From contig NZ_JAAUWT010000006.1 in NCBI RefSeq assembly GCF_014694455.1, forward strand, positions 62,001 to 126,000: a DNA stretch of 64,000 bases, in the 5' to 3' direction. The DNA comes from Vibrio sp. S9_S30 (GTDB lineage Bacteria > Pseudomonadota > Gammaproteobacteria > Enterobacterales > Vibrionaceae). Position 1 is the first letter of the stretch, and each line of letters opens with the position of its first letter. Under the pieces are notes generated by a model. It saw only the letters and a list, made by a program, of their open reading frames with translations. It made no database searches and was not told the origin of the DNA. This document shows positions 8,038 to 17,323 of the stretch, one piece after another. A program made the translations under genes and the position numbers.

Positions 8038-9193
8038 CTTCACTCGACCTTTCCAACTTATCGTTTGGGTTCAATGTGTCTTTTTTGTTACTGGTATTTT
8101 GGTTTTCTCTATTGGTATCGAAATTTATGAGTTCAAGGGTATCTCAGGGTACAGCTTTCTGTATCTCCTTATGCTGGTTCCTGGGTTGGTCTTGTCCAAA
8201 ATAATTGGAAGAGTCATTGATAAGACACCGTCATTCCTTGTTTTAATTACCTCATTGGCTACGTTACTGACGGCATCTATCGCGGTTTATTTTGACGGTG
8301 GTCTATCGGTTTTCTATATATTTGCCTTTGCTTGCTCTATTTTGAGCCAGATAATTAACATATCCACCTCTTCCGCGGTGTCTCTTGCCACAGACGACAA
8401 CAAGTTAGCCAAAATTCAGGGTCTTCAAACCGCCATGAATGGTTTGATGTACATTGGGACGCCACTGATTGCAAACAGCTTGTTGCATTACTTTGATTTT
8501 AACGTTCTTATTTTGTCGTGTGGCACTGCTTATACTCTACTCGTGTTATCGTCATTTTTATTTAGACAAGATTTCAACTACACGCCAAGAAAATCGGATG
8601 ATACATCGGGTAAGTTACCGTTAAATAAATTGTTTTTTTCCATCCTTCCCCTTCAGCTTTCCTACGTGATAGTGCTGACTTATTTTAATTCTTATGCATT
8701 AAGTTTGTCGGGGGTCACTGAGTCAAATACGGTGTTTTTTATGATAGGGCTTGGCGGTTTTGTGGGAGGAATACTCAGTTACAAGCTCGAAAACATGATG
8801 AATAAAACCAGGCTAATGGTGCTAGCGTGTTTCTTGATGATCATTGCTTATACGTCATCATTTTTCCCTTATCTGGTTTTTATCGCACCCGTTGCCTTGG
8901 GTATAGGCTATAACTTGGCATTTTCGGTCATTCGAACCGAGGTAAAAATGAAATACCGAGAAGGTATGATTGCCACGGCTCTCGGTACATTCCAATATTA
9001 TATGGGGATGGGTAGCCTTATTGCTTATCTGATCGCCACTCTATTTCCAAATGTTGTAGCCAGTTTTTATGCCTCTGTTGCCCTTTTTGTGGGTTTCCTA
9101 CTGTTTATATCGATATGGCTGTTCAGAGGCGATTCGAATCAGCACAAGCGTCAATCAGAAATAGAGTCACATGTCACCAATAGTGACTTTTGA
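8009..9193 (+). CDS. MFS-type transporter, substrate unknown
   Basis: This 394-residue protein has about 12 hydrophobic helices. The loop after helix 2 (SKIIGRVIDKTPS) resembles the MFS motif A, and there is a mid-protein hydrophilic stretch (RQDFNYTPRKSDDTSGK). It resembles the broad enterobactin-exporter/H+-symporter branch of MFS, but no substrate can be assigned. It is divergent from a LysR regulator. Its 3' end overlaps the 3' end of the convergent pseudogene by 43 bases. Confidence 0.75.
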   Translation: MTNEKMPHSSFTRPFQLIVWVQCVFFVTGILVFSIGIEIYEFKGISGYSFLYLLMLVPGLVLSKIIGRVIDKTPSFLVLITSLATLLTASIAVYFDGGLSVFYIFAFACSILSQIINISTSSAVSLATDDNKLAKIQGLQTAMNGLMYIGTPLIANSLLHYFDFNVLILSCGTAYTLLVLSSFLFRQDFNYTPRKSDDTSGKLPLNKLFFSILPLQLSYVIVLTYFNSYALSLSGVTESNTVFFMIGLGGFVGGILSYKLENMMNKTRLMVLACFLMIIAYTSSFFPYLVFIAPVALGIGYNLAFSVIRTEVKMKYREGMIATALGTFQYYMGMGSLIAYLIATLFPNVVASFYASVALFVGFLLFISIWLFRGDSNQHKRQSEIESHVTNSDF

Positions 9194-9561
9194 TCTTTTT
9201 GCAGGGTGAGGTGAGATCCCATTGAATCTGCTGCACTATCTCTAATGGAGCTTCGGATTCGAGTCGTTTCTTCTTCCTTGACTATGATAGTGTCAAATGC
9301 GCTAACAAAAGGTTTGGAGACGGAATGTTTAACGATAAGTGCACTTGCTAACTGTATTTCAATCGCCGGATCAGAGAATAGGGTTACTTTCGCTCCTTGA
9401 TCATTTGGCGTGAGAGACACGGGTTTGGCGATAATCATCTTTCCTTCGTTTTCTAAATAGCCATCGTTTAGCAGCGCTCAGCTGACCTGAGATGCATTAA
9501 CCGTTGAAGAGGTAAAACTTGCCGCTAGAATAAAAAGGGATGATATGTGACTGATTTTCAT
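9151..9561 (-). pseudogene. Secreted protein gene interrupted by an in-frame TGA
   Basis: From the ATG at 9561 the frame encodes a clear signal peptide (MKISHISSLFILAASFTSS, cleavage near VNASQ). It hits TGA at 9478-9480 (codon 28), then continues in the same frame for about 108 codons (ALLNDGYLENEGKMIIAKPV...) to 9151. Total length would be 136 residues. The product family is not recognised. A single TGG or CGA to TGA change would explain it. No selenocysteine element is apparent. Confidence 0.65.
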
Positions 9562-9604
9562 GGCGTTTCAAAACTAAGCCTACGGTGAATGTCACTCTAA
9601 TGCA

Positions 9605-9639
9605 AAAACAGCACGGCTTGTCACTGGTCGTGCTGTTTT
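9605..9639. terminator. Strong hairpin terminator
   Basis: Perfect 11-bp arms AAAACAGCACG (9605-9615) and CGTGCTGTTTT (9629-9639), with A/T flanks on both sides, suit bidirectional termination. It lies 35 bases after the maiA stop and so ends the hmgA-fahA-maiA transcript. Confidence 0.75.
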
Positions 9640-9673
9640 GCGATCAAGTTAAGCTGTTCTTCGGAGCAAGAAT

Positions 9674-10288
9674 TTACTTTGGGCTTGCATCCGAAAAAGC
9701 AGATAACGCTAGGCAATGGCTTTCAATCTCGACCAGCCTTGGGTATGGCGTGAGGTCGAACTCGAAGCGGCGAGCGTTGAATAGCTGAGGGACCAAACAA
9801 ATATCGGCTAAGGTAGGGTTGTCGCCACAACAAAATGCGGTATCCGACTTAGATAGCTTCTTCTCTAATCCTTCAAAACCTTGCCGCAACCAGTGGTGAT
9901 ACCAAGCAAGCTTTTCTTCCTCACTTTGCGCCAATTCGCCGGTTAAATGCTTTAACACTCGAAGATTGTTAAGTGGATGCATGTCGCACGCGACGTCGTA
10001 GGCAAGGGCACGACACTGTGCGCGCTTGATGGGGTGTTCTGGCAACAAGGGCAGCTCTGGGTAGAGTTCATCGAGGTATTCGATGATCGCGAGCGACTGA
10101 GTAATGATGTCTCCTTGCGTTTCCAAAGAAGGCACCAAGCCAGCGGCATTCACTTCAAGGTATTCTGCGCTGTTTTGGTCGCCATCCAGCAGTGAAACAG
10201 GGACAGGCTCGTAGTCTACCCCTTTCAAGTTTAATGCAATTCTTACTCGATAAGCCGCGGTAGACCGGACGTAATCGTACAATTTCAT
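9674..10288 (-). CDS. maiA: Maleylacetoacetate isomerase (zeta-class GST)
   Basis: This 204-residue protein starts MKLYDYVRSTAAYRVRIALN, the zeta-GST N terminus. It also has GLVPSLETQGDIITQSLAIIEYLDELYPE (glutathione site) and a GDNPTLADICLVPQLFNARRF C-terminal domain. It isomerises maleylacetoacetate to fumarylacetoacetate with glutathione. The start at 10288 is chosen from homology; the longer reading frame overlaps fahA. It is third in the homogentisate operon. Confidence 0.92.
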   Translation of the reverse strand: MKLYDYVRSTAAYRVRIALNLKGVDYEPVPVSLLDGDQNSAEYLEVNAAGLVPSLETQGDIITQSLAIIEYLDELYPELPLLPEHPIKRAQCRALAYDVACDMHPLNNLRVLKHLTGELAQSEEEKLAWYHHWLRQGFEGLEKKLSKSDTAFCCGDNPTLADICLVPQLFNARRFEFDLTPYPRLVEIESHCLALSAFSDASPK

Positions 10289-10319
10289 TAGCACTTCCTG
10301 TAAGCTACTTAACCCAAAC

Positions 10320-11306
10320 TTAATCCAATTGATATTGAGCAACCGTTTGGTCAATCTTGCCAAACAGTGAGTTACCCTCTTTATCCAACATTTCAATCTC
10401 GACTCTATCACCGTACGTCATAAACGGCGTTAAAGGTTCACCAGAATCGATGATTTCAAGCATGCGCTTTTCGGCCAAGCAGCATGAACCTTTACTGCGA
10501 TCGATGTTGGAAACGGTACCGGAACCAATAATGGTGCCCGCCGCAAGGTGGCGACTTTTTGCTACGTGCGCGACCAATTGGTGAAAGTTAAACGTCATGT
10601 CGACGCCTGCCTCTGGCGATCCAAACTTTTCGCCGTTGAGATGAACATGAAGCGGAAGATGCACTTTTCCTTCACTCCAAGCTGCGCCCAGTTCATCGGG
10701 CGTGATCGCCACGGGAGAAAAAGCAGAAGCCGGCTTTGATTGGAAGAAACCAAACCCTTTGGCTAATTCGCCTGGAATAAGGTTACGTAACGAAACGTCG
10801 TTGACCAGCATCAGCAGTTTGATGTGTTGTTCTGCGTTTTCAGGCGGTGTACTCATGGGCACGTCACCCGTAATCACTGCAATCTCACCTTCAAAGTCAC
10901 AGCCCCATTTGTCGTCGGCTAATTCGATATCGTCTCTTGGTCCTAGGAAGCCGTCGGACATGCCTTGGTACATTAAAGGGTCAGTCCAGAAACTCTCGGG
11001 CATGGTTGCTCCCCGTGCTTTTCGAACCAGTTCAACGTGATTGACGTAGGCGCTGCCGTCTGCCCACTGAAAAGCGCGAGGAAGAGGCGAAGCGCAATCT
11101 TCAGGGTTGAATGGGAAGGTGGTATTCACGTTTCCAGCGTTTAACGCTTGGTAGCGCAGTTCGAGTTGTTCGGACGTATCTGCCCAATTATCCAACGCGT
11201 GCTGGAGAGTTGGAGCGATGTCTGTGGCTAACGTTGCTTGGGATAAATCGCGTGAAACGAGAATAAGGTTACCGTCTCTTCCGTGCTTGAGTGATGCGAG
11301 TTTCAT
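10320..11306 (-). CDS. fahA: Fumarylacetoacetate hydrolase
   Basis: This 328-residue protein of the bacterial FAH family begins MKLASLKHGRDGNLILVSRD. Its metal-site segment is GCDFEGEIAVITGDVP, and the typical SRHLAAGTIIGSGTVSN and C-terminal YGDRVEIEMLDKEGNSLFG are present. It splits fumarylacetoacetate into fumarate and acetoacetate. The acetoacetate could feed the ato operon in this same window. It lies between hmgA and maiA on the minus strand. Confidence 0.93.
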   Translation of the reverse strand: MKLASLKHGRDGNLILVSRDLSQATLATDIAPTLQHALDNWADTSEQLELRYQALNAGNVNTTFPFNPEDCASPLPRAFQWADGSAYVNHVELVRKARGATMPESFWTDPLMYQGMSDGFLGPRDDIELADDKWGCDFEGEIAVITGDVPMSTPPENAEQHIKLLMLVNDVSLRNLIPGELAKGFGFFQSKPASAFSPVAITPDELGAAWSEGKVHLPLHVHLNGEKFGSPEAGVDMTFNFHQLVAHVAKSRHLAAGTIIGSGTVSNIDRSKGSCCLAEKRMLEIIDSGEPLTPFMTYGDRVEIEMLDKEGNSLFGKIDQTVAQYQLD

Positions 11307-11382
11307 CCAGTGTTCTCCTCTAATTTATTATGAGTATTTTTGAATTCTTACAGTCCAATGTGAGCTATGTTGTTGATACACC

Positions 11383-12516
11383 TTACTTTGCAGGTGTGCG
11401 CCATGAGTACACATAATCTGGGTTTTCGACAGACGCTGCGGTTTCAGTAATGTCTAAAGGGGCGCGAGTGTCGATCATGACGGCGACTTCATCGGTTTCT
11501 TTTTTCGGGTTTGCTTGGCTGGTCGCCAGTGCTTTCGGGTGCGGTCCGTGTGGAAAGCCACAGGGATGAAGCGTGATCATGCCCGCATCGATATTGTCTC
11601 GGCTGAAAAAATTGCCTTTGTGGTAAAACAGCACTTCATCGTAATCGTCGTTGTTGTGGTAAAACGGCACTTTGAGTGCGCCTGGATCGGATTCGATTGG
11701 CCGCGGTACGAACGTGCAAATAACAAACCCATCAGCCACAAACGTAATATGAGCGGATGGCGGCAAGTGATAGCGATGGCTCATGAGTGGGCGAATATCT
11801 CGCCAATTTAACCGAAAGACTGTGAGGTTGCCTTTCCAACCGATGGCATCCAACGGGTTGAAAGGGTAAGTCACGTTATTCAGGCGATTGCGGCTTTTGA
11901 TGCGCACTTTCCAATGTTCACTGGTGCTTTTTTGCTGGTTGAATGCGTCGTCGATTTTAGGGTGAACCAATACGGCAGGGTCAAAAATGGCGTGCTCACC
12001 GAGTATTCCGCGTTCTGCGCTCATGTAGGAACTGTTGGTGGCTTCTATCATCAACATCACGATTGGTTCGTTGGTTTCTATGCGCCAAGACGTGGAGCGG
12101 GGGATAACCAAATAGTCGCCTTCGCTGAAGGTCATGTGCCCATAATCACAAAATAATGAGCCTGATCCCTGATGAATGAAAAGGCATTCATCCCCATCCC
12201 CGTTTCGAACCAGATGCTGCATATTGGCACTGGTCCGCCAAATTCTCACCTGAACGTTGCCGTTTTTTAGCAAGCAAGGTGCCGCAAGCGGGCAAGTTTC
12301 GTCGGCTTCCACTTTGTTGGTGTCAAAGGCGTGGGGGCGCAAGTCGCCTTCCCATTCACTCCAGCCTGTTGGGGCATGTTCATGATACATATGCGTTGCA
12401 GGACCAAAAAAGCCCTCTTTCCCTACTTCTCGTTCAAATGCGTTGCTTGGTAGGTCGCAGTGTGCCTGAGCGGAGGTTTCTCCTTCTTTCAGCGGAAAAG
12501 AAAACCATTTACGCAT
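11383..12516 (-). CDS. hmgA: Homogentisate 1,2-dioxygenase
   Basis: This roughly 377-residue cupin-type dioxygenase contains NMQHLVRNGDGDECLFIHQGSG, GDYLVIPRSTSWRIE, the NNDDYDEVLFYHKGNF block and the metal-binding LHPCGFPHGPHPKAL. It opens the ring of homogentisate to maleylacetoacetate; its loss gives brown pyomelanin in Vibrio. The start MRKWFSF at 12516 is chosen because AAGGAG is 8 bases upstream; the ATG at 12522 is too close to that site. The gene that usually precedes it, hppD, is absent; a TRAP transporter is divergent instead. Confidence 0.94.
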   Translation of the reverse strand: MRKWFSFPLKEGETSAQAHCDLPSNAFEREVGKEGFFGPATHMYHEHAPTGWSEWEGDLRPHAFDTNKVEADETCPLAAPCLLKNGNVQVRIWRTSANMQHLVRNGDGDECLFIHQGSGSLFCDYGHMTFSEGDYLVIPRSTSWRIETNEPIVMLMIEATNSSYMSAERGILGEHAIFDPAVLVHPKIDDAFNQQKSTSEHWKVRIKSRNRLNNVTYPFNPLDAIGWKGNLTVFRLNWRDIRPLMSHRYHLPPSAHITFVADGFVICTFVPRPIESDPGALKVPFYHNNDDYDEVLFYHKGNFFSRDNIDAGMITLHPCGFPHGPHPKALATSQANPKKETDEVAVMIDTRAPLDITETAASVENPDYVYSWRTPAK

Positions 12517-12621
12517 AACCATCTCCTTGGCTTATCTCAATAAGATTATAGTGAGTTTTATAATTCAATGTAGTTACAAATGAAACTAAATTGAAGATAT
12601 GTTAGCCATTAATTCGCTTTC

Positions 12622-12665
12622 AATGCAACAATTGATTCTCATATTTGCTACTTTTTTGTTGCATT
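12622..12665. promoter_or_regulatory. Paired inverted sites between hmgA and the TRAP operon
   Basis: AATGCAACAA (12622-12631) and its exact complement TTGTTGCATT (12656-12665) are separated by 24 bases, in the 270-bp divergent promoter region. They could be two half-sites or two sites for the MarR regulator encoded at the end of the TRAP operon. A half CRP-like TGTGA follows at about 12677. Confidence 0.45.
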
Positions 12666-12786
12666 TGATACTTCTGTGTGATTTATTTCCATAGCTGGCT
12701 ACGATTTAACCGAATGGTTTTCTTCGTAAGTAAAGGAATGACCAGCGCAAAAATACAATTACAAAAGAAACCAAATGGAGTTCGAC

Positions 12787-13827
12787 ATGAGGAAGTTAAA
12801 CTGGGTTACCGGCGCACTGGCAATGTTATGTGTGAGTGCTCCTTTAATGGCTGCTAAAAAAGTGGCTGCCGAAAAAACACTTATTATTAGTTCGTGGGCA
12901 TCCCCAAATCATGGCATCAATCAGGTCGTTTGGCCGATTTGGGGCCAGTGGGTGAACGAAGCAACGAATGGACGGGTCAAAGTCAAAGTGGAATACAACA
13001 TGGGGCCACCACCTGCGCAAGCCGATCTCGTTGCAGATGGCATCGGTGATGTAACGTGGTTTTTCCACGGATTTAAACCGGGTCGATTTGAACTGACCAA
13101 ATTGCCTGAAATTCCGACCTTTGATAACACTTTGTCCTCTGAAAACGCGTCAATCGCTTACTGGCGAGTCTTCGACAAATACCTAAAGAAAGGGAAAGAA
13201 CATAAAGGGTTGGTGGTACTTGGCGTTGGGGTGCATGGCCCAGGTGCGATCATTACTCGCAAAAAAGTGGACTCGTTTGAGGATTTAAAAGGCAAAAAAA
13301 TGCGCATTGCCGGCGATGTGATGTCGACGATTGGCAAAAACATGGGGGTTGCCCCTGTGGCGCTGCCGCCAAACAAGGTGTATGAAGCCTTATCGCAGGG
13401 GGTGGTGGATGGTGCCTTTTTTACCCTTGAAACGTTGAAGAGCTTTCGCCTCAATGAAGTGGCACCCAATGTTATGACCTTTCCTGGAGGGCTGTATCGA
13501 GGCAGTTTTAGCATTCTAATGAATCCCGACACGTTGGACGGATTGTCGGATGAAGATCGTCGAGCCGTTTTGTCGGTATCGGGTGAGAAGTTATCCCGCT
13601 TGTTTGGTCAAATGATGGATCAAGCCGATAAGGCAGGTGTAGAGGAAACACTGGCAAAAAATGGCAACATACAAGACGCCTCCCCAGCGATGGTCGAACA
13701 AGCAAAAGTTTATGCTCAAGGGTTGGAAAAATCGTGGTTGCAGAAAGCCAAAGAACGCCGAATCGCCGATCCTGAAGGTGCACTGGCTTTCTATCGCGAT
13801 CAAGTGAAAGCGTTAGGGGCAGAGTAA
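12787..13827 (+). CDS. TRAP transporter substrate-binding protein (DctP family)
   Basis: This roughly 346-residue periplasmic protein has a signal peptide (MRKLNWVTGALAMLCVSAPLMAA). It has DctP-family blocks LIISSWASPNHGINQVVWPIWGQW (split here by reading), LKGKKMRIAGDVMS with the ligand-binding arginine, and YEALSQGVVDGAF. It captures an organic acid for the DctQM permease. GGAG is 6 bases before the ATG at 12787. Placement opposite hmgA suggests an aromatic acid such as homogentisate or a hydroxyphenylacetate; this is inference. Confidence 0.88.
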   Translation: MRKLNWVTGALAMLCVSAPLMAAKKVAAEKTLIISSWASPNHGINQVVWPIWGQWVNEATNGRVKVKVEYNMGPPPAQADLVADGIGDVTWFFHGFKPGRFELTKLPEIPTFDNTLSSENASIAYWRVFDKYLKKGKEHKGLVVLGVGVHGPGAIITRKKVDSFEDLKGKKMRIAGDVMSTIGKNMGVAPVALPPNKVYEALSQGVVDGAFFTLETLKSFRLNEVAPNVMTFPGGLYRGSFSILMNPDTLDGLSDEDRRAVLSVSGEKLSRLFGQMMDQADKAGVEETLAKNGNIQDASPAMVEQAKVYAQGLEKSWLQKAKERRIADPEGALAFYRDQVKALGAE

Positions 13828-14345
13828 TGAACCCGATCTTCAATGTCGCGGGCGGTATGCGTCGGTGTTTGGAGGTACTGGCATCGGTGGCGTTGCTGCT
13901 GATGTTGGTGATCACGGTGGTTGATGTGGTTGGGCGTTACTTCCTTAATGCCCCGTTACCCGGTGGTGTCGAGCTGGTGGAGATCACGCTTGCCATGGTG
14001 GTGTTTGCCGCGTTTCCTTTGATTACATGGAATGAAGAACATATTTGTGTCGACCTGCTGGATGATTGGTTTCCAAAAGCCATGGTGAACTTGCGTCAAT
14101 TTGTGATCAGTTTAGGTTGCGCGTTTGCACTTGGGTTGGTTGCTTGGAAAGTGTGGGGGCTCGGAACGCGATCGTTATCCTATGAAGAAGAAACCGATAT
14201 TTTGGCGATCCCTCTAGGCTACGTGATGTACTTCATCTCGGCGACGGGCTGGCTTTCCATGGTGATGATGCTGTTATTAGCGGTTTTGTATCTTGCCAAA
14301 AAGGGGCCCATGTCCAGCAGTAAAGCGGAGGCAGAGCAATCATGA
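13827..14345 (+). CDS. TRAP transporter small permease (DctQ family)
   Basis: This 172-residue protein has four predicted helices and the DctQ-typical VVDVVGRYFLNAPLPGGVELVEI segment near residues 33-55. It forms the small membrane subunit with DctM. Its ATG overlaps the stop of the binding-protein gene and its end overlaps the DctM start by 4 bases, so the three are translated as a coupled unit. Confidence 0.9.
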   Translation: MNPIFNVAGGMRRCLEVLASVALLLMLVITVVDVVGRYFLNAPLPGGVELVEITLAMVVFAAFPLITWNEEHICVDLLDDWFPKAMVNLRQFVISLGCAFALGLVAWKVWGLGTRSLSYEEETDILAIPLGYVMYFISATGWLSMVMMLLLAVLYLAKKGPMSSSKAEAEQS

Positions 14346-15649
14346 CGGTGACTTTGATTGGTTTTGCGGCGTTGCTTGTGCTCGTGCTGCTTAGAATACC
14401 GCTGGCGTATGCCATGGGCATCGTCGGATTCATCGGGTTTGGCGCCCTTGTCGACTACAACTGGGTTGCCACGCTATCCATGGCAGCGCGAAGAATCATT
14501 GATACGGGGCAAGACTATAGCTTGTCGGTGATCCCGCTGTTTGTCTTAATGGGTAATTTGGTCAACCGTGCGGGTCTATCACAGGAATTGTATGCGGCCA
14601 GCAATGCGTTTGTCGGGCACCGCAAAGGCGGTCTGTCGATGGCGACCATTTTAGCGTGTGGCGGGTTTTCTGCCATTTGTGGTTCAAGCCTTGCGACGGC
14701 TGCCACGATGTCGAAAGTGGCGATGCCTCCGATGCGTAAATATGGCTACCAAGACAGCCTAGCGGCAGCCTCTATTGCGGCTGGCGGTACCCTTGGCATC
14801 CTTATCCCGCCAAGCGTGATGCTGGTAGTGTATGGGCTTCTGACCGAAACCAGTATCCGAGAGCTGTTTGCTGCCGGTCTGATTCCGGGGTTACTGGGGG
14901 TTGTGCTGTATCTTGCTGCTGTGAGATGGGCGGTTTTCCGCAATCCGAACTCTGCGCCTCCTATGGAAAAAATGCCGTGGAAAGAGCGATGGAAAGCCTT
15001 GAAGGGCGTCGTTTCGACCATCGCATTGTTTGTGCTGGTGATGGGGGGGATTTACGCAGGTATTTTTACGCCAACCGAAGCGGCTGGGATTGGTGCCGCA
15101 GGTGCATTAGCCATTGCGGGTTTGAAGAAGCAGCTCACGGTTAACGTACTGCATGAAGTGTTGTTGGATTCGGCGAAAACCACGGCGGTTCTGTTCAGTG
15201 TGGTGATCTCTGCGTTGATATTTTCTAACTTCATCAATCGTGCCGGATTTACGGACGCGCTGTTGTCTTTTGTCACCAGTATGGATATGACGCCATTTAT
15301 GGTGATGACCGTGATTTTACTGATCTACATTCTGCTGGGCTGCATTTTTGAAAGCATGTCGATGCTCTTACTGACGGTGCCCATTTTCTTCCCATTAGTA
15401 CAAAGTTTAGGCTTTGATTTAGTGTGGTTTGGCATTCTGGTGGTGGTGGTCACAGAAATCAGCTTGATCACCCCTCCTGTAGGAATGAATGTGTTTGTAT
15501 TATCTGGCGTGATGAAGGACATTAAGACCAAAACCATCTTTCGCGGTATTGTACCGTTTTGGACGGCAGACATGCTGAGGTTAGTGCTTATCGCGCTGAT
15601 TCCCGCTTTGTCTCTCGCGCTGCCCAATTGGTTGTATGGTGGTGGATAG
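14342..15649 (+). CDS. TRAP transporter large permease (DctM family)
   Basis: This 435-residue protein has about 12 hydrophobic segments. Family signatures include YSLSVIPLFVLMGNLVNRAG, the AAGGTLGILIPPSVMLVVYG box and a later FTPTEAAGIGAAGAL. It catalyses Na+-driven uptake with DctQ and the binding protein. A MarR gene follows 60 bases later on the same strand. Confidence 0.93.
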   Translation: MTVTLIGFAALLVLVLLRIPLAYAMGIVGFIGFGALVDYNWVATLSMAARRIIDTGQDYSLSVIPLFVLMGNLVNRAGLSQELYAASNAFVGHRKGGLSMATILACGGFSAICGSSLATAATMSKVAMPPMRKYGYQDSLAAASIAAGGTLGILIPPSVMLVVYGLLTETSIRELFAAGLIPGLLGVVLYLAAVRWAVFRNPNSAPPMEKMPWKERWKALKGVVSTIALFVLVMGGIYAGIFTPTEAAGIGAAGALAIAGLKKQLTVNVLHEVLLDSAKTTAVLFSVVISALIFSNFINRAGFTDALLSFVTSMDMTPFMVMTVILLIYILLGCIFESMSMLLLTVPIFFPLVQSLGFDLVWFGILVVVVTEISLITPPVGMNVFVLSGVMKDIKTKTIFRGIVPFWTADMLRLVLIALIPALSLALPNWLYGGG

Positions 15650-15709
15650 TGGTGTAGAACATCCGATCCAAGTGAGCACAATTTAAAGCAGGTAAAGGTA
15701 ACAAAGAAC

Positions 15710-16174
15710 ATGGAGCAATTTACGTTTTCACTGGAAGATTTTCTTCCATACAAGCTGGTTAGAACGGCCGAGCAGGTCGCAGACAGTTTGGCTGAGTTGT
15801 ACCAAAGGGAGTTTGGTATCACCCGCCCAGAATGGCGGATTATTGCCAACCTTGGTGCACGTAAAGACGTGATTGCCCGTGATTTATCTGATGTCACCAA
15901 TTTAGACAAAGTAAAGGTATCGCGAACGCTTTCTAAATTGGAAGAAAGAGGGTTGATTCAGAGAGAGAAAACCGAGAGTGATCAAAGGGCAACGCACATC
16001 CAATTGACCGAGGAGGGGCGTCAGTTGTACGAAAAGATCATCCCAAGAGTCCTGCAATGGGAATCGGAAATTCTGGATGGATTAACGGGCTCTCAATACC
16101 GGGATCTCTTTCGTGCATTGGATGCATTGAAGCAGTCTACCGATGCGGTTTACCAGAAGCACTCTGGAGGGTAA
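15710..16174 (+). CDS. MarR-family regulator
   Basis: This 154-residue winged-helix protein contains REFGITRPEWRIIANLGARK, DLSDVTNLDKVKVSRTLSKLEERGLIQRE (recognition helix and wing) and SDQRATHIQLTEEGRQLY. It is probably cotranscribed with the TRAP genes. It is the obvious candidate to control both the TRAP operon and the divergent hmgA operon, perhaps sensing homogentisate or a related aromatic acid (inference). Confidence 0.9.
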   Translation: MEQFTFSLEDFLPYKLVRTAEQVADSLAELYQREFGITRPEWRIIANLGARKDVIARDLSDVTNLDKVKVSRTLSKLEERGLIQREKTESDQRATHIQLTEEGRQLYEKIIPRVLQWESEILDGLTGSQYRDLFRALDALKQSTDAVYQKHSGG

Positions 16175-16373
16175 CAAGGGCATAAAACTCACTCAATATT
16201 CAAAGTATGAGGATCAACAATATAGACCTTCTACGTATCACGATCGCCATAATATTGACTATCATTAGTTAATATAGAGATCTTGACAGAAGTGAAATAA
16301 AAAACTGACTTGCGTTTTACAGGAGGTAAAGGTAAATCTAATGTATAAATAAACACCATATTGGGAGGTGTGA

Positions 16374-17147
16374 ATGCAAGATGTTCCGCACGGGTTAACC
16401 GAAGGTGAGGTCACTCAACGCATCGATTGGACGGAGAACGTGTTTACCATTCAAGTGAACGCGAAAATTGCGCCGTATACCGCAGGTCAATTTACCAAGC
16501 TGGGTTTAAAGGTCAATGAGGATGATTGGGTGCGTAGAGCGTATTCAATGGTCAACTCCCCGAATCAACCACTGGGCCCAGACTTTTTGGAGTTTCTGAT
16601 CATTTCAGATTCTGATGGTCAACTTTCTCCTAAACTGCACCAACTGCAAGTGGGTGATTTTGTTTACGTTGGTACACAGCCCTCTGGATTTATGGTTTTG
16701 GATGAAATTCCCGATTACGCTAAGGAGCTATGGTTTCTTTCTACAGGAACAGCGGTAGGGCCATTTTTAGCCATGCTGGAGGAGCATGAATCGTTCGAAA
16801 AATTCGAGAAAGTCGTGCTGGTGCATGCAGTACGAACATCACAAGAACTCATCTATCAAGAAAAAATCACCTCGTATCAAGAAAGATACCAATCCAAATT
16901 CCAATATGTGCCTGTGGTGTCGCGAGAAGAGAATCCAAATGCCCTCAAAGGCCGCATTCCTGAATTACTTTTCAATGGTGAGCTGCTGGAAATAACGGGG
17001 TTGAATTTGGACTCTAGCAAGAGCTTCTTCTATCTGTGTGGTAACCCAGCGATGGTTAAAGATACGCAAGAAACCCTGAAACAACTGGGTTTTGATAAGC
17101 ACCTGCGCCGTAAGCCTGGGCATTTTAGTTTTGAAAACTATTGGTAA
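16374..17147 (+). CDS. fpr: Ferredoxin/flavodoxin-NADP+ reductase
   Basis: This 257-residue protein contains WVRRAYSMVNSP (FAD-binding RxYS motif), the NADP-binding LWFLSTGTAVGPFLAML and YLCGNPAMVKD, and the C-terminal FENYW aromatic end of bacterial FPRs. It shuttles electrons between NADPH and ferredoxin or flavodoxin and supports oxidative-stress defence. AGGTG lies 6 bases before the ATG. The TAA stop is the first part of a tandem repeat array. Confidence 0.93.
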   Translation: MQDVPHGLTEGEVTQRIDWTENVFTIQVNAKIAPYTAGQFTKLGLKVNEDDWVRRAYSMVNSPNQPLGPDFLEFLIISDSDGQLSPKLHQLQVGDFVYVGTQPSGFMVLDEIPDYAKELWFLSTGTAVGPFLAMLEEHESFEKFEKVVLVHAVRTSQELIYQEKITSYQERYQSKFQYVPVVSREENPNALKGRIPELLFNGELLEITGLNLDSSKSFFYLCGNPAMVKDTQETLKQLGFDKHLRRKPGHFSFENYW

Positions 17148-17270
17148 TTGAGTTCTATTAGTCATTGAGCTCTATCAGTTATTGAGCTCTATCAGTTATT
17201 GAGCTCTATCAGTTATTGAGTGCTATCAGTTATTAAGTGCTATTAGTCATTGAGTTCTATGGGTCATTGA
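17147..17270. repeat. 17-bp tandem repeat, seven copies
   Basis: Units of ATTGAGCTCTATCAGTT run head to tail from 17147 to 17265 plus a partial copy. The three central copies (17164-17214) are identical and the outer ones differ by one to four bases. The array begins on the last base of the fpr stop codon. Confidence 0.92.
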
Positions 17271-17323
17271 CGGTCAAAAATGATCAGCAAACCAACGTGG
17301 AAGAAGTTAAGCAAAGATGATGT

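Noticed and set aside
9478..9480. TGA read as selenocysteine
   Set aside because: No SECIS-like hairpin is obvious just after the codon, no selenoprotein family fits, and the position right after the signal peptide suits a nonsense mutation.
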